A stretch of 64,000 bases of DNA from Shinisaurus crocodilurus (lineage: Eukaryota; Chordata; Lepidosauria; Squamata; Shinisauridae): positions 77,569,763 through 77,633,762 of the forward strand of contig CM037877.1 of the NCBI GenBank assembly GCA_021292165.1, in the 5' to 3' direction. Shown in pieces: positions 1 to 11,079 of this stretch (within the stretch, counting starts at the first letter, position 1; the number at the start of each line of letters is the position of its first letter). Under the pieces are notes generated by a model, which worked only from the letters and a program-made list of their open reading frames with translations, was not told where the DNA came from and made no database searches. The translations under genes were made by a program, and so were the position numbers.

Positions 1-741
1 ACTGCTTGGAGAATCAATACATCATCCTCTGACACAAAGTAAATGTAGAAGTATTAGAACTATAAATTATACATAGCTGAAACGTAACTGTCTTTCAGAC
101 TAATGGCAAAACTCTCATTAAGCATAATGTAGTTAGTTTGCAATGATGTTGTAGACAGGATCAGTTCAGAAAGTATTTTAATTTCAGCTTTCCTGACACT
201 ATAATCGTTTTTGAATATATATATATTTACTGTATCTCTCTTAAGGAAGATCTGGTTAATCTTTAGCTTTCAGATGTATACAGCAATATTTCCCTCCTTT
301 AATGTTTGCAGTGGATCCTAAGTTTCCATTAACGGAAATAGAGGGAGGCAATTTTCAGATTTCCCCCAGTACCCACCTATTCGCCCATTGTTGGAGTACT
401 CTCTGCTCTGGAACAGCATGGGAGGTAGTATGGGGGGTCTGCAGTGGGAATACATTAAAATCTCTCCTCCCCACCCCCTTTTTCCACTTGCAGAAGCCTC
501 CACTGAACTGGAGTTCCTTCAATGAATGGAAGGAGCCCTTCCATTTGCAGAAGGGTAGCTCAGGATTCAAGCCACTATATTTTACCATTTCCTTTATTTA
601 TTCATTTCTGTCAACACACTCAGGATACTTTACAGTAATAGAAAATAGTTGAACCAACTACAATTCCTAACAACTTAGAACAGAAAAAAACTGTAATACT
701 TATCTCAAATTACCCAAGCCAACTGCTTTATTTCTTTTTAG
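1..741 (+). other. Presumed last intron of KIF27
   Basis: No coding exon, RNA gene or recognisable repeat was found here. The sequence is AT-rich and ends in a pyrimidine-rich tract and AG at 740-741, which serve as the 3' splice site of the following exon. Short open frames around 302-652 show no familiar domain and are treated as chance. Confidence 0.5.
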
Positions 742-1166
742 GTTATTGTTCTACTGATGGGATACGAAACCAAGAAGAAGCAAGTGTATCAGAAGAACTC
801 AGGTCATCCAAATCAGTAGGGAAATTAAAAGAAACAAACCACCTAGTGGATGCAGGTTTAGGAGCACAGCAAAATTCACATAAATTTGAAGAAGCTGCAG
901 GACTGGTATCCAATATATCTGGTAGTCAGGAAGAGCAAGCTGGGAAAGCACGGCAGCCAGCAAAAACTCAACCACAAGTATTCTGTCATTCTCAGGCAAG
1001 AGACACTGTGACCCAGCTTCAAGGAGTAACCCCAGTAAAACTTTCTCGCAAAGAATTACGTCATATCCCTGCTTCTGAGCTTTCATCAAGGCGCTCAGGC
1101 CTTACAGTTTGTATAAATTCTGTTCCTGCAGATTCCATTGAAATGCCTAGAAAATCTAATGACTAA
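742..1166 (+). CDS. KIF27: KIF27 terminal coding exon (C-terminus of kinesin family member 27)
   Basis: This is the 3'-most coding exon. It opens after a TTTTTAG acceptor with two bases completing a split codon, then reads 140 codons from 744 to a TAA stop at 1164-1166. The product is the low-complexity, Ser/Thr/Gln-rich tail of a kinesin-4 family motor related to KIF7 and Costal-2, which acts in motile cilia biogenesis with STK36 in mammals (family knowledge). The motor and coiled-coil parts lie outside the window. The segment near the end with VTPVKLSRKELRHIPASEL resembles the KIF27 tail as I remember it. Gene order agrees: KIF27, GKAP1 and UBQLN1 are neighbours in the same orientation in human. 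An AATAAA overlaps the stop (1165-1170) and could be a poly(A) signal, but the true 3' UTR end was not determined. Identity is well supported by synteny and moderately by sequence. Confidence 0.8.
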
Positions 1167-2693
1167 TAAATAAATAACCCTGCAATATTTTGAAAGCACT
1201 ACACAATCTCCAATATTTCTAGTTTATTTCAGGCAGCTATAATGTTCATATGAGTTATTTCTAGTTGCTGTGCCCCACTGCAGATCATTCATTGCTCTCA
1301 TACAGAAATTTATGATGCCTTATTGGCAACATAAAGGGGCAGTTACCTGACATATTTTTACTAGTGATGTTTGAGACTCTTAAGCAATAGTGGCTGAAGC
1401 TAATTGTTTTCTTAATTCCATTTGTTTGTTGCCTGTTTCTCTGTTGAATCGTGTTGTGAAGGTTTTGCAAATGGCTGTGGTCTGATGTTCAAATGTTTCA
1501 CTCTTCACGTTACATTTTATATTTAGAAACGTGTACAACCCAAATACAAACACCCTAATGCACAAAATTGAAAGAGTAAATGTGTCTCTTAATGTGCATG
1601 CACTTTTAAACAATGCTCTTGTATACTTAAAGAAAATCCTGTGTTTGTATATTTTTATGGGGAATATAACTTTCCATTAAGGGCTATTTGGAACCGTTTA
1701 AATTCTGTTTCCAGTTAACTACAAAAAACAGTGGTTTAGCAATGTATTTATTATATTAATTAATCACCCATCTGGCTGGTCACCCAGCAATGCTAGTCTG
1801 GAAACAACCATAGTTATAGCTTGTTTTTAGAGTGCTTCCAGATGGATGGGTCCTTGTGTTAACTGTCAGAAGGCATTGTGTAGCTATTCCGTCTCCCCCC
1901 CCCCCCCTTAACAGATTTTCCAAGAAAAAAAGATGGGAGATATGGTGGGAAAACAAGGGAGGGTTACGAGTAAAAGACAATGTTGTCTGGACACCCCTTA
2001 AAATTCCGTGAATGAGGCAGGGAGATGGCACAAAAGCTTGTCTGGAAGTACCCTTATACAACCTCCTAACTACATAATCTGCTTTATCATCCTTGTACTC
2101 CTACAACCCTGTGGCTGCTATTGCCATTTCCCCCCCTCCGGTTTTTACAGATATAGAACTGAAACTAAAAACAGCTGGAAAAGTATCAGACTAACTTGTC
2201 AGCAGCCAAAGATTCGTATGGATGTTGGAGTAGGGTCAAGACTCACCAGTGTAGTAGGTAGCTGGCATTTTTATATTTACACTAGTGTTTACTGTGTAAA
2301 AATACACAAAATATGAAAAGAAGAAGACTCATCTTCCCAAGCAAGTGGTAAATATGCACCAGAGCCAGAGATTTTTTTCTATTAAGTTCTCAAAGGATGC
2401 AGAGATGTACCATTAAAATAGTTGTTTCAGCAGATATTTTGTGTTGTTTCAGCAGGTATTTTGTGCTATAAAGTACACCCAGCTTCCTGCTCATACAACA
2501 GAAATGACAAGAGGTATATACCAGCAAAATTGAATGCTGGCTCAAGTAATCAGTCTTTGTTCCACTTCCATGTGTCTGGAATACTGTTTATTTAAGTGTT
2601 AGTTCATTCCCTCCTCTTAAAAAATAACACATAATTAAAGAGTTCCAGAATTCCTTTGGATCGGGAAGGGTGGTCAATTCATGACACTGTAAA
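1167..2693. other. KIF27 3' UTR / intergenic sequence
   Basis: No gene is seen. It holds a C-homopolymer near 1897-1908 and an L2-like LINE tail fragment near 1745-1800 whose words match the better preserved tail at 25455-25500. The remainder is unrecognised AT-rich sequence that probably includes the KIF27 3' UTR. Confidence 0.5.
1745..1800 (-). repeat. L2-like LINE 3' tail fragment
   Basis: The stretch reading ATTAATCACCCATCTGG followed by CTGGTCACCCAG is nearly the same as the 3' end of the L2 LINE at 25455 onward. It is a short, old fragment in the same (minus) orientation. Confidence 0.5.
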
Positions 2694-2695
2694 TA

Positions 2696-2960
2696 CAGTA
2701 ATACCTTGGATTGCAAGTAACTTGGTCTGAGAGCGTTTTGCAAGACAAGCAAATTTTTAAAATAAATTTTGACTTGATAAACAAGCAGCGTCTTGCAATA
2801 CAAATAGTCACGTAGGGATGTAACCGCTCGCCTCGAGCGAGTGTAGCGGGCCGACATCGGCCTCGCTCACACCCGCCAGAGACTCGCTTTGATATAAGAG
2901 TGTTTTGAATTACAAGCATGGTTCCGGAACAAATTATGCTTACAATCCAAGGTATTACTG
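2696..2960. mobile_element. Tc1/mariner (Tigger/pogo-like) MITE, copy 1
   Basis: The element begins CAGTAATACCTTGGATTGCA and ends with the inverted repeat of that sequence. It is flanked on both sides by TA (2694-2695 and 2961-2962), the target duplication of Tc1/mariner elements. At 265 bp it has no transposase and is non-autonomous. A second copy in opposite internal orientation lies at 62048-62300. The interior carries a CpG-containing block around 2820-2880. The exact family name is not recognised. Confidence 0.85.
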
Positions 2961-2962
2961 TA

Positions 2963-4059
2963 CTACACAATCAGTGCTGTAAACAGCTGGCTTCCCCTGT
3001 GAGTTTGCAGAATTGCTTTTTCCTTAGCTTGAGCTTGAAGAGGAAATTGTTGATTTGAACAGATTGCAATGAATCTGCAGCAGTCCTATTGCTCAAATAT
3101 TATGCCTGTATACACCCTAATGTAAAGATTTTCAAGTATTTATTTATTACATTTCTAATCTGCCCAATAACTAACATTATGAATATTTTCTCCAGTAATA
3201 TGTACCAATATTCTAAAATCACACTCTTCCCCTGAAGGACATTAGCCTACCCTATGGCTTAGTTTCCAAAACACCTGGACAACAGCACCCATTAAGACAA
3301 TATGGTTGAATGAAGGGATGGTTGCATTCACAATCCTAGTCACAATTAAGCATGCCTAAATCCACTTGATTTTCACAAATTGTGCAAGCTTGGAAATCAA
3401 AATAACTTTGCAACAAATGGGCAAAATATGCATAGAATTGGGCGGCGAGACTGCAATCTGGATCTTCTGAATTGGTAGATTAGGCTGCAAACTGTGCAAT
3501 GTTTAAAATAAATCCCGTAAAATGGTTGCTTTAGGTAAGTCAGATCTTCCCAGCTGTAAAACAGACTAGAGTTCATCTGAAGAGACTTTATTTAACATAA
3601 TTTGTATGTTGCCTTTCTGCAAGGCAGCTAACACCAAAATGTCGTAGAAAATACATTAAGATAAAATGATAAACAATTGCTAACATATTAATAAAGCAGG
3701 ACAAATGCATGCCAGAATAGAAAAATCTTGACTTCTTCTCGAACAACTAGGAGTGTACTGCCATCAGGTTTTGCAAGAGAGAGCATTTCCTAATTTGATG
3801 CCACCACCAAGAGGAATGTCAACCACACCTCAGCCTAGGTAAGGCTCCTGGCATAGGGCGCACTTGCCAATGTTTTTTTTTCTCATCCTACTAATTAGGA
3901 TGAGAAACACTTTTAATTTTTTGTAACATTAGTAACATTATTAGTAACATTATTGTTACTATTTGAATTACTGAGCTTTCAGGTACAAATATTTTTAAAA
4001 AATTTAAAGTGTTTAAAAAAATTAGATTTAAAAAACCACATAAAACGTATCAGTACTAA
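2963..4059. other. Intergenic; possible LINE tail near 3580-3870
   Basis: No gene is seen. The segment near 3580-3870, with words such as TTTGTATGTTGCCTTTCTGC, resembles a degraded LINE 3' end on the minus strand, but this is weak. The part around 3900-4050 is low-complexity AT-rich DNA with repeated TTAGTAACATTA words. Confidence 0.35.
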
Positions 4060-5140
4060 TACATAAACCCATCCCAATCCCTCTACCAATCCGTATTAAA
4101 TTATCTTCTTTCTTTATAAACTTTTTTCAAGAATCCCACAATTTTCTATACACTTCCATCAACATTAATCTATTCGAATCTTTTTTCATATAATCTATGT
4201 ACTTTCGCCAGTCCTTAAAGGTATCTTTTTTCTTTATTCCTCTATACATTCTTAATTTGGGTCAACTTTTCATTAACTGCTATATCCCATATTTTTTCCC
4301 CACATAGATATTGTCAGCATCTGAGCTGTCTTCCAATTGTTTGCTATTAATTGCCTTGTGGCTGTCAACAAAAAAACCAATTAACGCTTTCTCTCTTATC
4401 TCTCTATTCCCATCACAAACATATTTTTTCTATTTCTTTAACTATCTTATACCAGAACTTGTTTACCTTCCTACATTCCCACCACATATGTATGTGTGTT
4501 CCATTATTTTCACATCCTCTCCAGCACAAAGGTGATAAATTCTCATTTATTTTTGCCAACTTCACCGGTGTCAGGTACCACTTTTGAAGCAATTTCAATG
4601 CACCCTCTTATTTTAGTTGATATTGATAGGGGTATCTGTCAAAAAATTGCCCCCATTCTTCTTCCTCTATCTCCACTTCAATATCTCTTTCCCATATCTG
4701 TTTTATTGTTGCAGTCCCCCTTATCTCATTTTATTAAAATTTTATATTTGGATATTGTACCCTTATGTCCTAATTCATATTTGTCTATAAATCTTTCTCA
4801 TTCTGTGTAATCTCTTGTACTTTTCCTTAATATCTCTCTGGTTCTAATAAATTTATTAATTTGCATCCATGATTGCCATGACACCCCTATATTTTGTACA
4901 CAATTGTTCCACATTTCTTCTGCTATAGGGTATTGCTCTTCGTAAAAAATTCTAATTTGAGTAAATCCTATTTCTTTTAACTTATTTTTCCTAACTGCTT
5001 TTCCTTTTAAATCAAAATTCAGGTGCACCCAAATTGGTGTTAGTGGTAAGACCCCTGGCATTAATTTCTCTTTTCTAAAGCACCATACTTTCAATAGTCC
5101 TTTTTATTGTACTTCTTTTATTTCTCATTTGTTGCTTTAT
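4060..5140 (-). mobile_element. L1-type LINE, 3' part of ORF2 and 3' end (degraded)
   Basis: On the minus strand, translations at 4413-4598 and 4798-5094 contain the signature of the L1 ORF2 C-terminal region: WYLTPVKLAKI, then CWR, then HMWWECRKVNKFW, with the cysteine/histidine arrangement of that domain. Frames are broken, so the copy is dead. The L1 sequence probably resumes at 6893-6990 after the LINE inserted at 5155-6878, and an upstream part of an L1 ORF2 is at 8985-9660. Confidence 0.75.
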
Positions 5141-5154
5141 ACATTTAATATAAA

Positions 5155-6878
5155 TGTATAAATTTATATTCATAAACTCATCGAAAAAATCTGGATAAGA
5201 GAAGAGATCCCAGAAGACTTCAGGGATGCCATAATTATCACCCTCTTTAAGAAGGGTGATAGAACAGACTGTGGAAACTATCGGGGCATTTCTCTCTTAG
5301 CTACCGCAGGTAAAATAATTGCTAGGATTCTCGCAAACCGTCTTCTATCTATTTCAGAAGAGATCCTCCCTGAAACTCAATATGGTTTCCGCCCCTCTAG
5401 AGGGACAGTAGACATGATTTTTACTGCACGTCAGCTCCAAGAAAAATGCCGGGAGCAAAATCAACCCCTTTATATGGCATTTATCGATTTGGCTAAGGCC
5501 TTTGATACTGTAGACCGTACAGCTCTCTGGACTATCCTTATGAAAATTGGATGCCCCAATAAATTTGTGAATATCTTGCGACTTCTCCATGACAACATGA
5601 CGGCAACGGTTGGACAACAACGGCTCTCATGGTGCTCCATTTAAAGTGGGATCAGGTGTTAAACAGGGATGTGTTATCGCCCCAACATTATTTGCTATTT
5701 TCATCGCCATGATTTTACATCTTGTCGAGGGGAAACTTCCCACTGGTGTGGGAATTATATATCGAACAGATGGGAAGCTTTTTAATCTCAGCAGGCTGAA
5801 AGCAAAAAGTAAGGTAATTACAACCTCCATTGTGGAACTTCAGTATGCTGATGATAATGTGGTCTCCGCACATTCAGAGGATGATCTCCAAACTATCCTA
5901 AATGCTTTTGCAGAAGCATACGAAAAACTTGGTCTCTCACTTAACATCAAAAAAACCAAAGTGCTTCATCAGCAAGTGCAAGCTAACCCTTTGGTGATGC
6001 CATCTATCCAGCTTGGCGGGACAATACTGGAAAATGTCGATCATTTTCTCTATCTTGGCAGCTATCTTTCTGTTACAGCTAACATCGACAGTGAAATCCA
6101 GCATCGTTTGAGCTCCGCAAGTGCCGCGTTTTCTCGAATGAAACATAGAGTGTTCGAGGATCGGGATATTTGTAAGAAGACCAAAACGCTGGTTTATGAA
6201 GCCATTGTATTACCAACTTTATTGTATGCCTGCGAAACATGGACTATCTATAAACGTCACTTCCATCTCCTTGAAAGGTTTCATCAACGTTGCCTCCGGA
6301 AAATCCTGCGAATTACTTGGGAAGATAGGCGAACAAATGTCAGTGTACTGGAAGAAGCAAAGACTACTAGCGTTGAAAAAATGATCCTTCAACGCCAACT
6401 TCAGTGGACCGGTCATGTTGTTCGAATGCCTGACTGCCGTCTCCCAAAGCAGTTACTTTATTCCCAACTCAAGGATGGAAAGCGGAATATCGGTGGTCAA
6501 TATAAGAGGTTTAAAGATGTTCATAAGGCTAATCTTAAAAAATGCAATATAAACATCGAAAACTGGGAAGCTCTGGCCCATGAACGATCTAAATGGAGGT
6601 TGGCCTTTCACAAAGGTTCCATGGACTTTGAAGAAGCCCGAGTGCAAGGTGAAAGGGAGAAACGTGCTAAGCGAAAAGCACGTCAAACGAATCCTTTACA
6701 GGACCATCTTCCATCTGGTAACCTGTGTCCTCACTGTGGGAAGCTGTGTGGATCTAGAATTGGCTTCCACAGTCACTTACGGACCCATCGCTAGAGTCTA
6801 CACAATCTTCTTTAGAATTTCCTCCTTTTATCCTGGAAGACAATCTTACTCGGTCACGAGTGATAGCCTGATGGATGG
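5155..6878 (+). mobile_element. 5'-truncated non-LTR retrotransposon with 14-bp target duplication
   Basis: The element is bounded by direct copies of ACATTTAATATAAA at 5141-5154 and 6879-6892, so the insertion ends are exact. It lacks the endonuclease and starts inside the reverse transcriptase. RT blocks in order are NYRGISLL, FIDLAKAFDTVD, GVKQGCVIAPTLF and the catalytic YADD (5844-5855). A C2H2-type zinc finger (CPHCGKLC with HSHLRTH) ends the protein. The 3' end closes with GATGGATGG rather than poly(A). A one-base frame break near 5612-5625 separates two long open parts. The clade (Vingi/Ingi- or R4-like) is not resolved by eye. It lies within L1-derived DNA. Confidence 0.85.
5610..6794 (+). 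pseudogene. LINE reverse transcriptase C-terminal half with terminal zinc finger
   Basis: This is the longest open frame of the LINE at 5155-6878, 394 codons. It contains the GVKQGC block, the palm motif YADD (residues 79-82), the thumb region and a connection with CETWTIYKRHFHLLERFHQR, a conserved block of this LINE group. It ends with a CX2CX12HX3H finger just before TAG at 6792-6794. The N-terminal part of the RT is in another frame (5414-5644), so the enzyme is broken in this copy. It is not a host gene. Confidence 0.8.
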
Positions 6879-7125
6879 ACATTTAATATAAAACATGTTC
6901 TGTATTTCTTCTTGTAATTCCATCCTTTCTATTTCTATCCATTGTACCTTCACCCCTTCCTTCATTATTGTCATCATATGTCATAATTGATATTTATTTC
7001 ATTTTTATACCGCTCAACAACAAGACAGTCCCTGCCCGCAGGCTTACAATCTAAAAAGACACGACACACAAGGGAAAAGGAATGGGGAGGGAAGAAGGGG
7101 GAATATTAATCAATACTCCTGGCAG

Positions 7126-7390
7126 GGGCTGGTGGAATGGCCCTGCGCTCCCTCTCATCTCCCTCCTCTCAGCCTGCTGGAATGGCTGGTGGTGGTGGCA
7201 GTTGAGGGAGGAGGAGCCTTCAGGAGGGCGGCCTTTCAGCAGGGCTGGTGGAATGGCCCTGGGCTCCCCCTCATCTCCCTCTGCACAGCCTGCTGGAATG
7301 GCTGCTGGTGGTGGCAGTTGAGGGAGGAGGAGCCGTCATGAGGGAGGCCTTTCAGCAGGGCTGGTGGACTGGCCCTGCGCTTGCTCTCTT
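7126..7390 (+). repeat. 116-bp tandem repeat, about 2.2 units
   Basis: The word CTGGTGGAATGG (or a one-base variant) recurs at 7129, 7245 and 7361, a spacing of exactly 116 bp, with most of the unit conserved between copies. A diverged version of the same sequence is present at about 20080-20300. The upstream flank (6990-7090), with CCCGCAGGCTTACAATC, is shared with 19914-20075, so the array belongs to a dispersed element. Overlapping open frames in this array are products of the repeat. Confidence 0.7.
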
Positions 7391-7410
7391 TTCCCTGTGT
7401 GAAAGGATAT

Positions 7411-8143
7411 GTCTGGAAAGGACCAAAGTCGGTCCGCGGCTTGCGGCACTTAGGCAGAAACCACAACCAATTTTAACGCTGGGACAGTGAAAGAAGCAGT
7501 TTTATGAATGGAGGCTACTACAATGTTTATAGGTAAACAGTTTAATAGAGCGTAGCAAAACATACACAGGAACAGTACGCACACACGTGCCTTCAATTTA
7601 CAGCAACTTAGAGCGAGCAATTGCAGCAGTACATACAAGGGTTACCTGGAATGACCCCAATTCCTCAAAGGCTGCGAATGCCAGCGGCTAGGCGATTTCA
7701 GCTAGTTTCACCGGGAGCCCCTGGGGCTGGATCCTGAGGTCAGATCGAAGCCCTGGACCTCCGCGCAGCTTGCTGCCCACGACCAACAACTTTTCTCGCC
7801 ACAGGCCCCTTTCTTTATACCCTCTTCTTGGCTCCTCCCTCCCTCCCTCCCGCATCCCCTCCCTTCGTGATTGGTTGAAGCGAGTCAGGAATAATCTGTT
7901 TCCCTGGGTGCTTAGGGGGATGCTTCACAGCTCATTTGGCTGCCAGGGGAGGGGAAGCTGCCTGGGGGTATGCAGATGTGTCCCATTGTGAGCCTCATTG
8001 AAGGGCAGGAAAACAAGTGCTGGTAAACAAGGTTAAAGGTGGATACCTGACTGAGCTGCTGCTGCAAGTGGGGTGTGCTTGTTGTACCTGCCGCTTTCTC
8101 TTCACAATATGCATCATAAATGTTTTAAAATATGGTATACCCC
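7411..8143 (-). mobile_element. Possible solo LTR (minus strand)
   Basis: Read on the minus strand, the segment has a TATAAAG box near 7812-7819 and an ATTAAA about 270 bp further on (7541-7546), and it starts and ends in TG and CA. This is the layout of a U3-R-U5 LTR. No target duplication was found and the edges are uncertain, so this is tentative. Confidence 0.35.
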
Positions 8144-8177
8144 AACCTCCTTCTTGCAGAGTGTATGGCCCCTCAGT

Positions 8178-8842
8178 TGTAGGCCTGTCAAGATCTCGAC
8201 TGATTTCCGGGGAAGGCTGTCAGCTCCAGGTTTGCTTAGAAGGAGACAAGTTTATTGAGTAACTTACAATGACGTACATGTGCACTCAACAAACAAGCGA
8301 GTTGGGACGGACCATGGCATGGCTGTCTGGCAGGCACTGCCAGAAGTCCGAACATGGAACAAAGCAGACAGTAGCTTCTTATACATTTTTCTGTTTATAC
8401 TTGATAGGCTATACATCATGACCACTCGCATGTGAAGCTGACAGCTTGTAGCAAAACATCACTGCTAAGCTAATTAGCAGGGTGAGTAATGTTGGCACAA
8501 GCATGCATGATGGGGCCTGGTATCCACACCTGATACTGGTTCCCATCATAGCAGGCTATTGGGCTGTGATAAGTGCACCTGGTGCTGGCTAGTAGGCATA
8601 AACACACAGGTAAGTGCAGACACCACCTCCTCCTGCTCTGCATGCCAAGAATTCATTAAAGTAGCTTGATCGTCCTTTGACCCATCTCTTGTGCTGGGAA
8701 CCAAAGCAGCTTCCCACCGACCTGGACAGGCATGCAGGGGAAAGAGAGAGATGTTAAGATGCTTTAGTTTCTAGGCCTCTCTCAGGCTCAAGGAAAATGG
8801 AAAACACTTTCAGGTTCAACAGTGGTCCTCACGGGCCCAACA
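8178..8842 (-). mobile_element. Probable solo LTR (minus strand)
   Basis: On the minus strand it would begin TGTTGGGCC and end GGCCTACA, an imperfect terminal inverted repeat. It carries a TATA-like box (GTATAAGAAG, near 8374-8384) and 120 bp downstream an AATAAA (8251-8256). That order and spacing is typical of retroviral or Gypsy LTRs. No primer-binding site or coding sequence adjoins it. A target duplication is not evident, so the outer edges may be a few bases off. The right-hand boundary is less certain than the left; a shorter version ending near 8606 is possible. Confidence 0.55.
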
Positions 8843-8984
8843 CAGAGATCTATATCTAAAGGTGTTGGGTGCTCATGGTCTTTCACTCTTAAAAATAAAT
8901 TTTTCCATCTTGGTTTGCTGTATTTTAAATCTTTTACGTGGGACTAATTGCAGAAGTACATTAAAGAGGTAGTATCATTTTTAT

Positions 8985-9660
8985 GGTCATAATCCAATCA
9001 GATTGTTAAATTTATCTTTCCCCATCTTGCTATATCCTCTATTTCTTTCCATAATTTAATTTTAGGACATTCTTCTGTCTTTTTGGAATCTGAACCCCTA
9101 AATAGAGAAATGCTTTCATTACTAAAGGAATACCAGTAACTTTTGAGATTTCTATTTGTTCTTGAGGTCCTATATTCAAACACATCAAATCCAATTTCTT
9201 TATATTTACTTTACGCCCTACTACCTGTTGAAATTCCATTCTCATCAATTCTTTTATTCCTTTCCTTGAATTTCCTAACGTAAACAGGATATCATCTGCA
9301 TACAAATTGAGTTTAAATTCTTTCCCTCCTACATAGATTTCATAGATCATAGAGTTGGAAGGAGCCTACAAGGCTATCGAGTCCAACCCCCTGCTCAATG
9401 CAGGAAACTAGAGGAGGGGTCTCCCATCCAAGTAATAACCAGGCCTGACCCTGCTTAGCTTTCCACGCTCAGACAAGCTGAGCCAGCGTAAGCCACAGGC
9501 CTGGCAGTCCTTTAATATCATTTCTCCTAATTCTGCCAAAAAATTACCATTGTAAATAGAAGTGGAGAAAAGGAACATCCCTGCCTTGTTCCTGAGTTGT
9601 CTTATTTCTTCTATTATATCTTATTTTAGCTGTTGCTTGTATATATATCGCCTCTATTAT
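8985..9660 (-). mobile_element. L1-type LINE, ORF2 reverse transcriptase fragment
   Basis: The minus-strand translation contains IYVGGKEFKLNLYADDILF, the RT palm region of L1 ORF2, followed by YLGVQIPK and WGKINLTI. The upstream part continues at 9515-9660 after the SINE at 9341-9510, which splits it between the codons before IYVGG. Several stops and frame breaks are present. It is plausibly part of the same insertion as 4060-5140. Confidence 0.75.
9341..9510 (-). mobile_element. 5S rRNA-derived SINE with CR1-like tail, copy 1
   Basis: Read on the minus strand, the 5' half contains AAGCTAAGCAGGGTC and TACTTGGATGGGAGACC, the internal box A and box C region of 5S rRNA. The 3' half reads GGGGGTTGGACTCGATAG and ends in CTATGATCTATGA repeats, as CR1 LINE 3' ends do. 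It sits in the RT region of the L1 remnant. No clear target duplication is seen, as is usual for CR1-mobilised copies. Confidence 0.8.
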
Positions 9661-9780
9661 ATGTTTAAACTTACTTCCCAAATTTTGACAACGCTCTCCT
9701 CCCAACTACAGTACCAAAATAAAGACCATATAGACGTCCAGGTCATTCATCTACAGCTACTTCTTCCACCATTTGCATAA

Positions 9781-10079
9781 TTGGCATCAGTGACGCATAT
9801 TGGGGGAAAAAAAATACGGTACCTAAAAGAACAGCGGCACAACGGTCATATTTAAAAGCCTAGGGAGGGGGGGAGAAGGGCAACCAGGAAGAACAATCGC
9901 GATGGTTGAAGAGAGGCAGCGAAGCATTTAGCACCTGGCGGCCTTAAAGGCCAAGGTACCTAAGACAGGTAAAAAAAAAAAAAAAAGAGGCGCTCTTCGA
10001 GTACCCTGATCCACCGTCCTCAGGTGTTTCAGCGCTACCAAATGGTTTCTTTATACTTAATGTGAATATAGGAATACGG
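9781..10079. other. Intergenic sequence upstream of GKAP1 promoter
   Basis: No gene or named repeat is seen. It holds a short A-run near 9970-9985 and rises in GC content toward the CpG island. Confidence 0.4.
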
Positions 10080-10740
10080 GCGGGCGCACGCCACGGCCTT
10101 TCCCCACGTCTTAATGAATCCTGCCCTTCCTCCGTCGCGCCTCTCCCTCGGCCGCGAGCCCTCTGGAGAGGTCCTGGTCTTACCTACTACGTCACAAACC
10201 TGCTTTGTTGCGCATGCGTCAGCTGCCCTCCCTTCCTGGTCCTGTTACAGCGAGGCGACCCGAGACATAAACAAACTCCGCGGGCAAGCGCGTCCGAGCT
10301 GGGCACGTCCACGCGCTCTCGTCTCCGGAGCTCTTTCGGCTCTTTTCCTCCTTCCGCTCCTCCCACCCCCGCCGACTGCGTGGTGCCGTCGCCGCGCGAG
10401 CTCCTTTACGCCTGCAACGTCCCGACCCGTTTTCTGGACGCCGGCAGCTGCCCCTACGTAGCCGCCAGTGAGGCCGCAATCGTCACCACCCCGGCTCGGA
10501 AAGGCGGTGAGACCCCTTATTTTCCCCCTCCCATACTGGCTGCCCCTTTTCTTCCCATCTCTCGTGAACTAAAGAGCAAAGGAATGCCCTACCTGCCCCC
10601 TTCTCACTCCCAGGGGGTGGGAGGGGCGCGAAATGTTGGGGTTAGTGCAGCTGGGGGAGCGGGGGGGGGAGAAGCGGGTGGTGAGTCGCTCGCGGGTTGT
10701 GGTTCGGCCTCGTTGCGCTCCTGGCAGTGACCTGGAGCAA
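10080..10740 (+). promoter_or_regulatory. GKAP1: CpG island: GKAP1 promoter and noncoding exon 1
   Basis: The segment is GC-rich with many CpG dinucleotides in an otherwise AT-rich, CpG-poor window, and is the nearest such island upstream of the GKAP1 start codon. Splice donors that could end a noncoding first exon are AAGGCG|GTGAGA (exon end 10506) and GGGTG|GTGAGT (exon end near 10680). The coding start is in exon 2, about 2.8 kb downstream. The open frame of 222 codons running through the island is a by-product of GC richness. The transcription start is not fixed by sequence alone. Confidence 0.7.
10188..10219 (+). promoter_or_regulatory. CRE-like half site and NRF1-like site in GKAP1 island
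   Basis: A TACGTCA half-site-like motif is followed about 12 bp on by TGCGCATGCGT, close to the NRF1 consensus (YGCGCAYGCGCR). Both are common in housekeeping and ciliary or testis-expressed promoters. This is motif matching only. Confidence 0.45.
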
Positions 10741-11049
10741 GGCGGCCCCGTTAGCTCGTAAGCTTGATGCGTGGCCGCAGGTGCCGCATCCTCGCCTTTC
10801 CTCAAGCGGTGTTGCTGTTCAGCAAGGTGCAATGCTTTGGCCGTAGTACACGAGACACTTCGTGGTAGGCAAGCGGTGCGTTTGCTTTTCTTTAAAGATA
10901 AACAGCAAACTATCCTGGGGCTCAAGTAACATCCTGGGAGCCATGCCATCTGCCCCGTGAGCCTTGCTGCTCAAATTAGAAAAAGGCCCTTACTTGATCA
11001 ATTTGCTGCCGGTATAGCTAGCAATCTTTGGTGTCATGTTAGCTTTCAG

Positions 11050-11079
11050 CGTCGTCGTCGTCGTCATCATCATCATCAT
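11050..11079 (+). repeat. (CGT/CAT)n microsatellite
   Basis: A run of GTC units followed by ATC units. This is a simple sequence repeat just 5' of the SINE at 11147. Confidence 0.9.

Noticed and set aside
846..1166. Start codon at 846 as a small independent gene
   Set aside because: The frame is open upstream to a good splice acceptor at 741, so this is an internal Met of a terminal exon.
2820..2880. CpG-containing block as a small promoter
   Set aside because: It is internal to the Tigger-like MITE and recurs inside the second copy at 62048-62300.
10062..10730. 222-codon open frame on + strand
   Set aside because: It spans the CpG island; low-complexity Pro/Arg/Ser translation without a domain, caused by high GC and few stops. 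The region fits a noncoding first exon and promoter.
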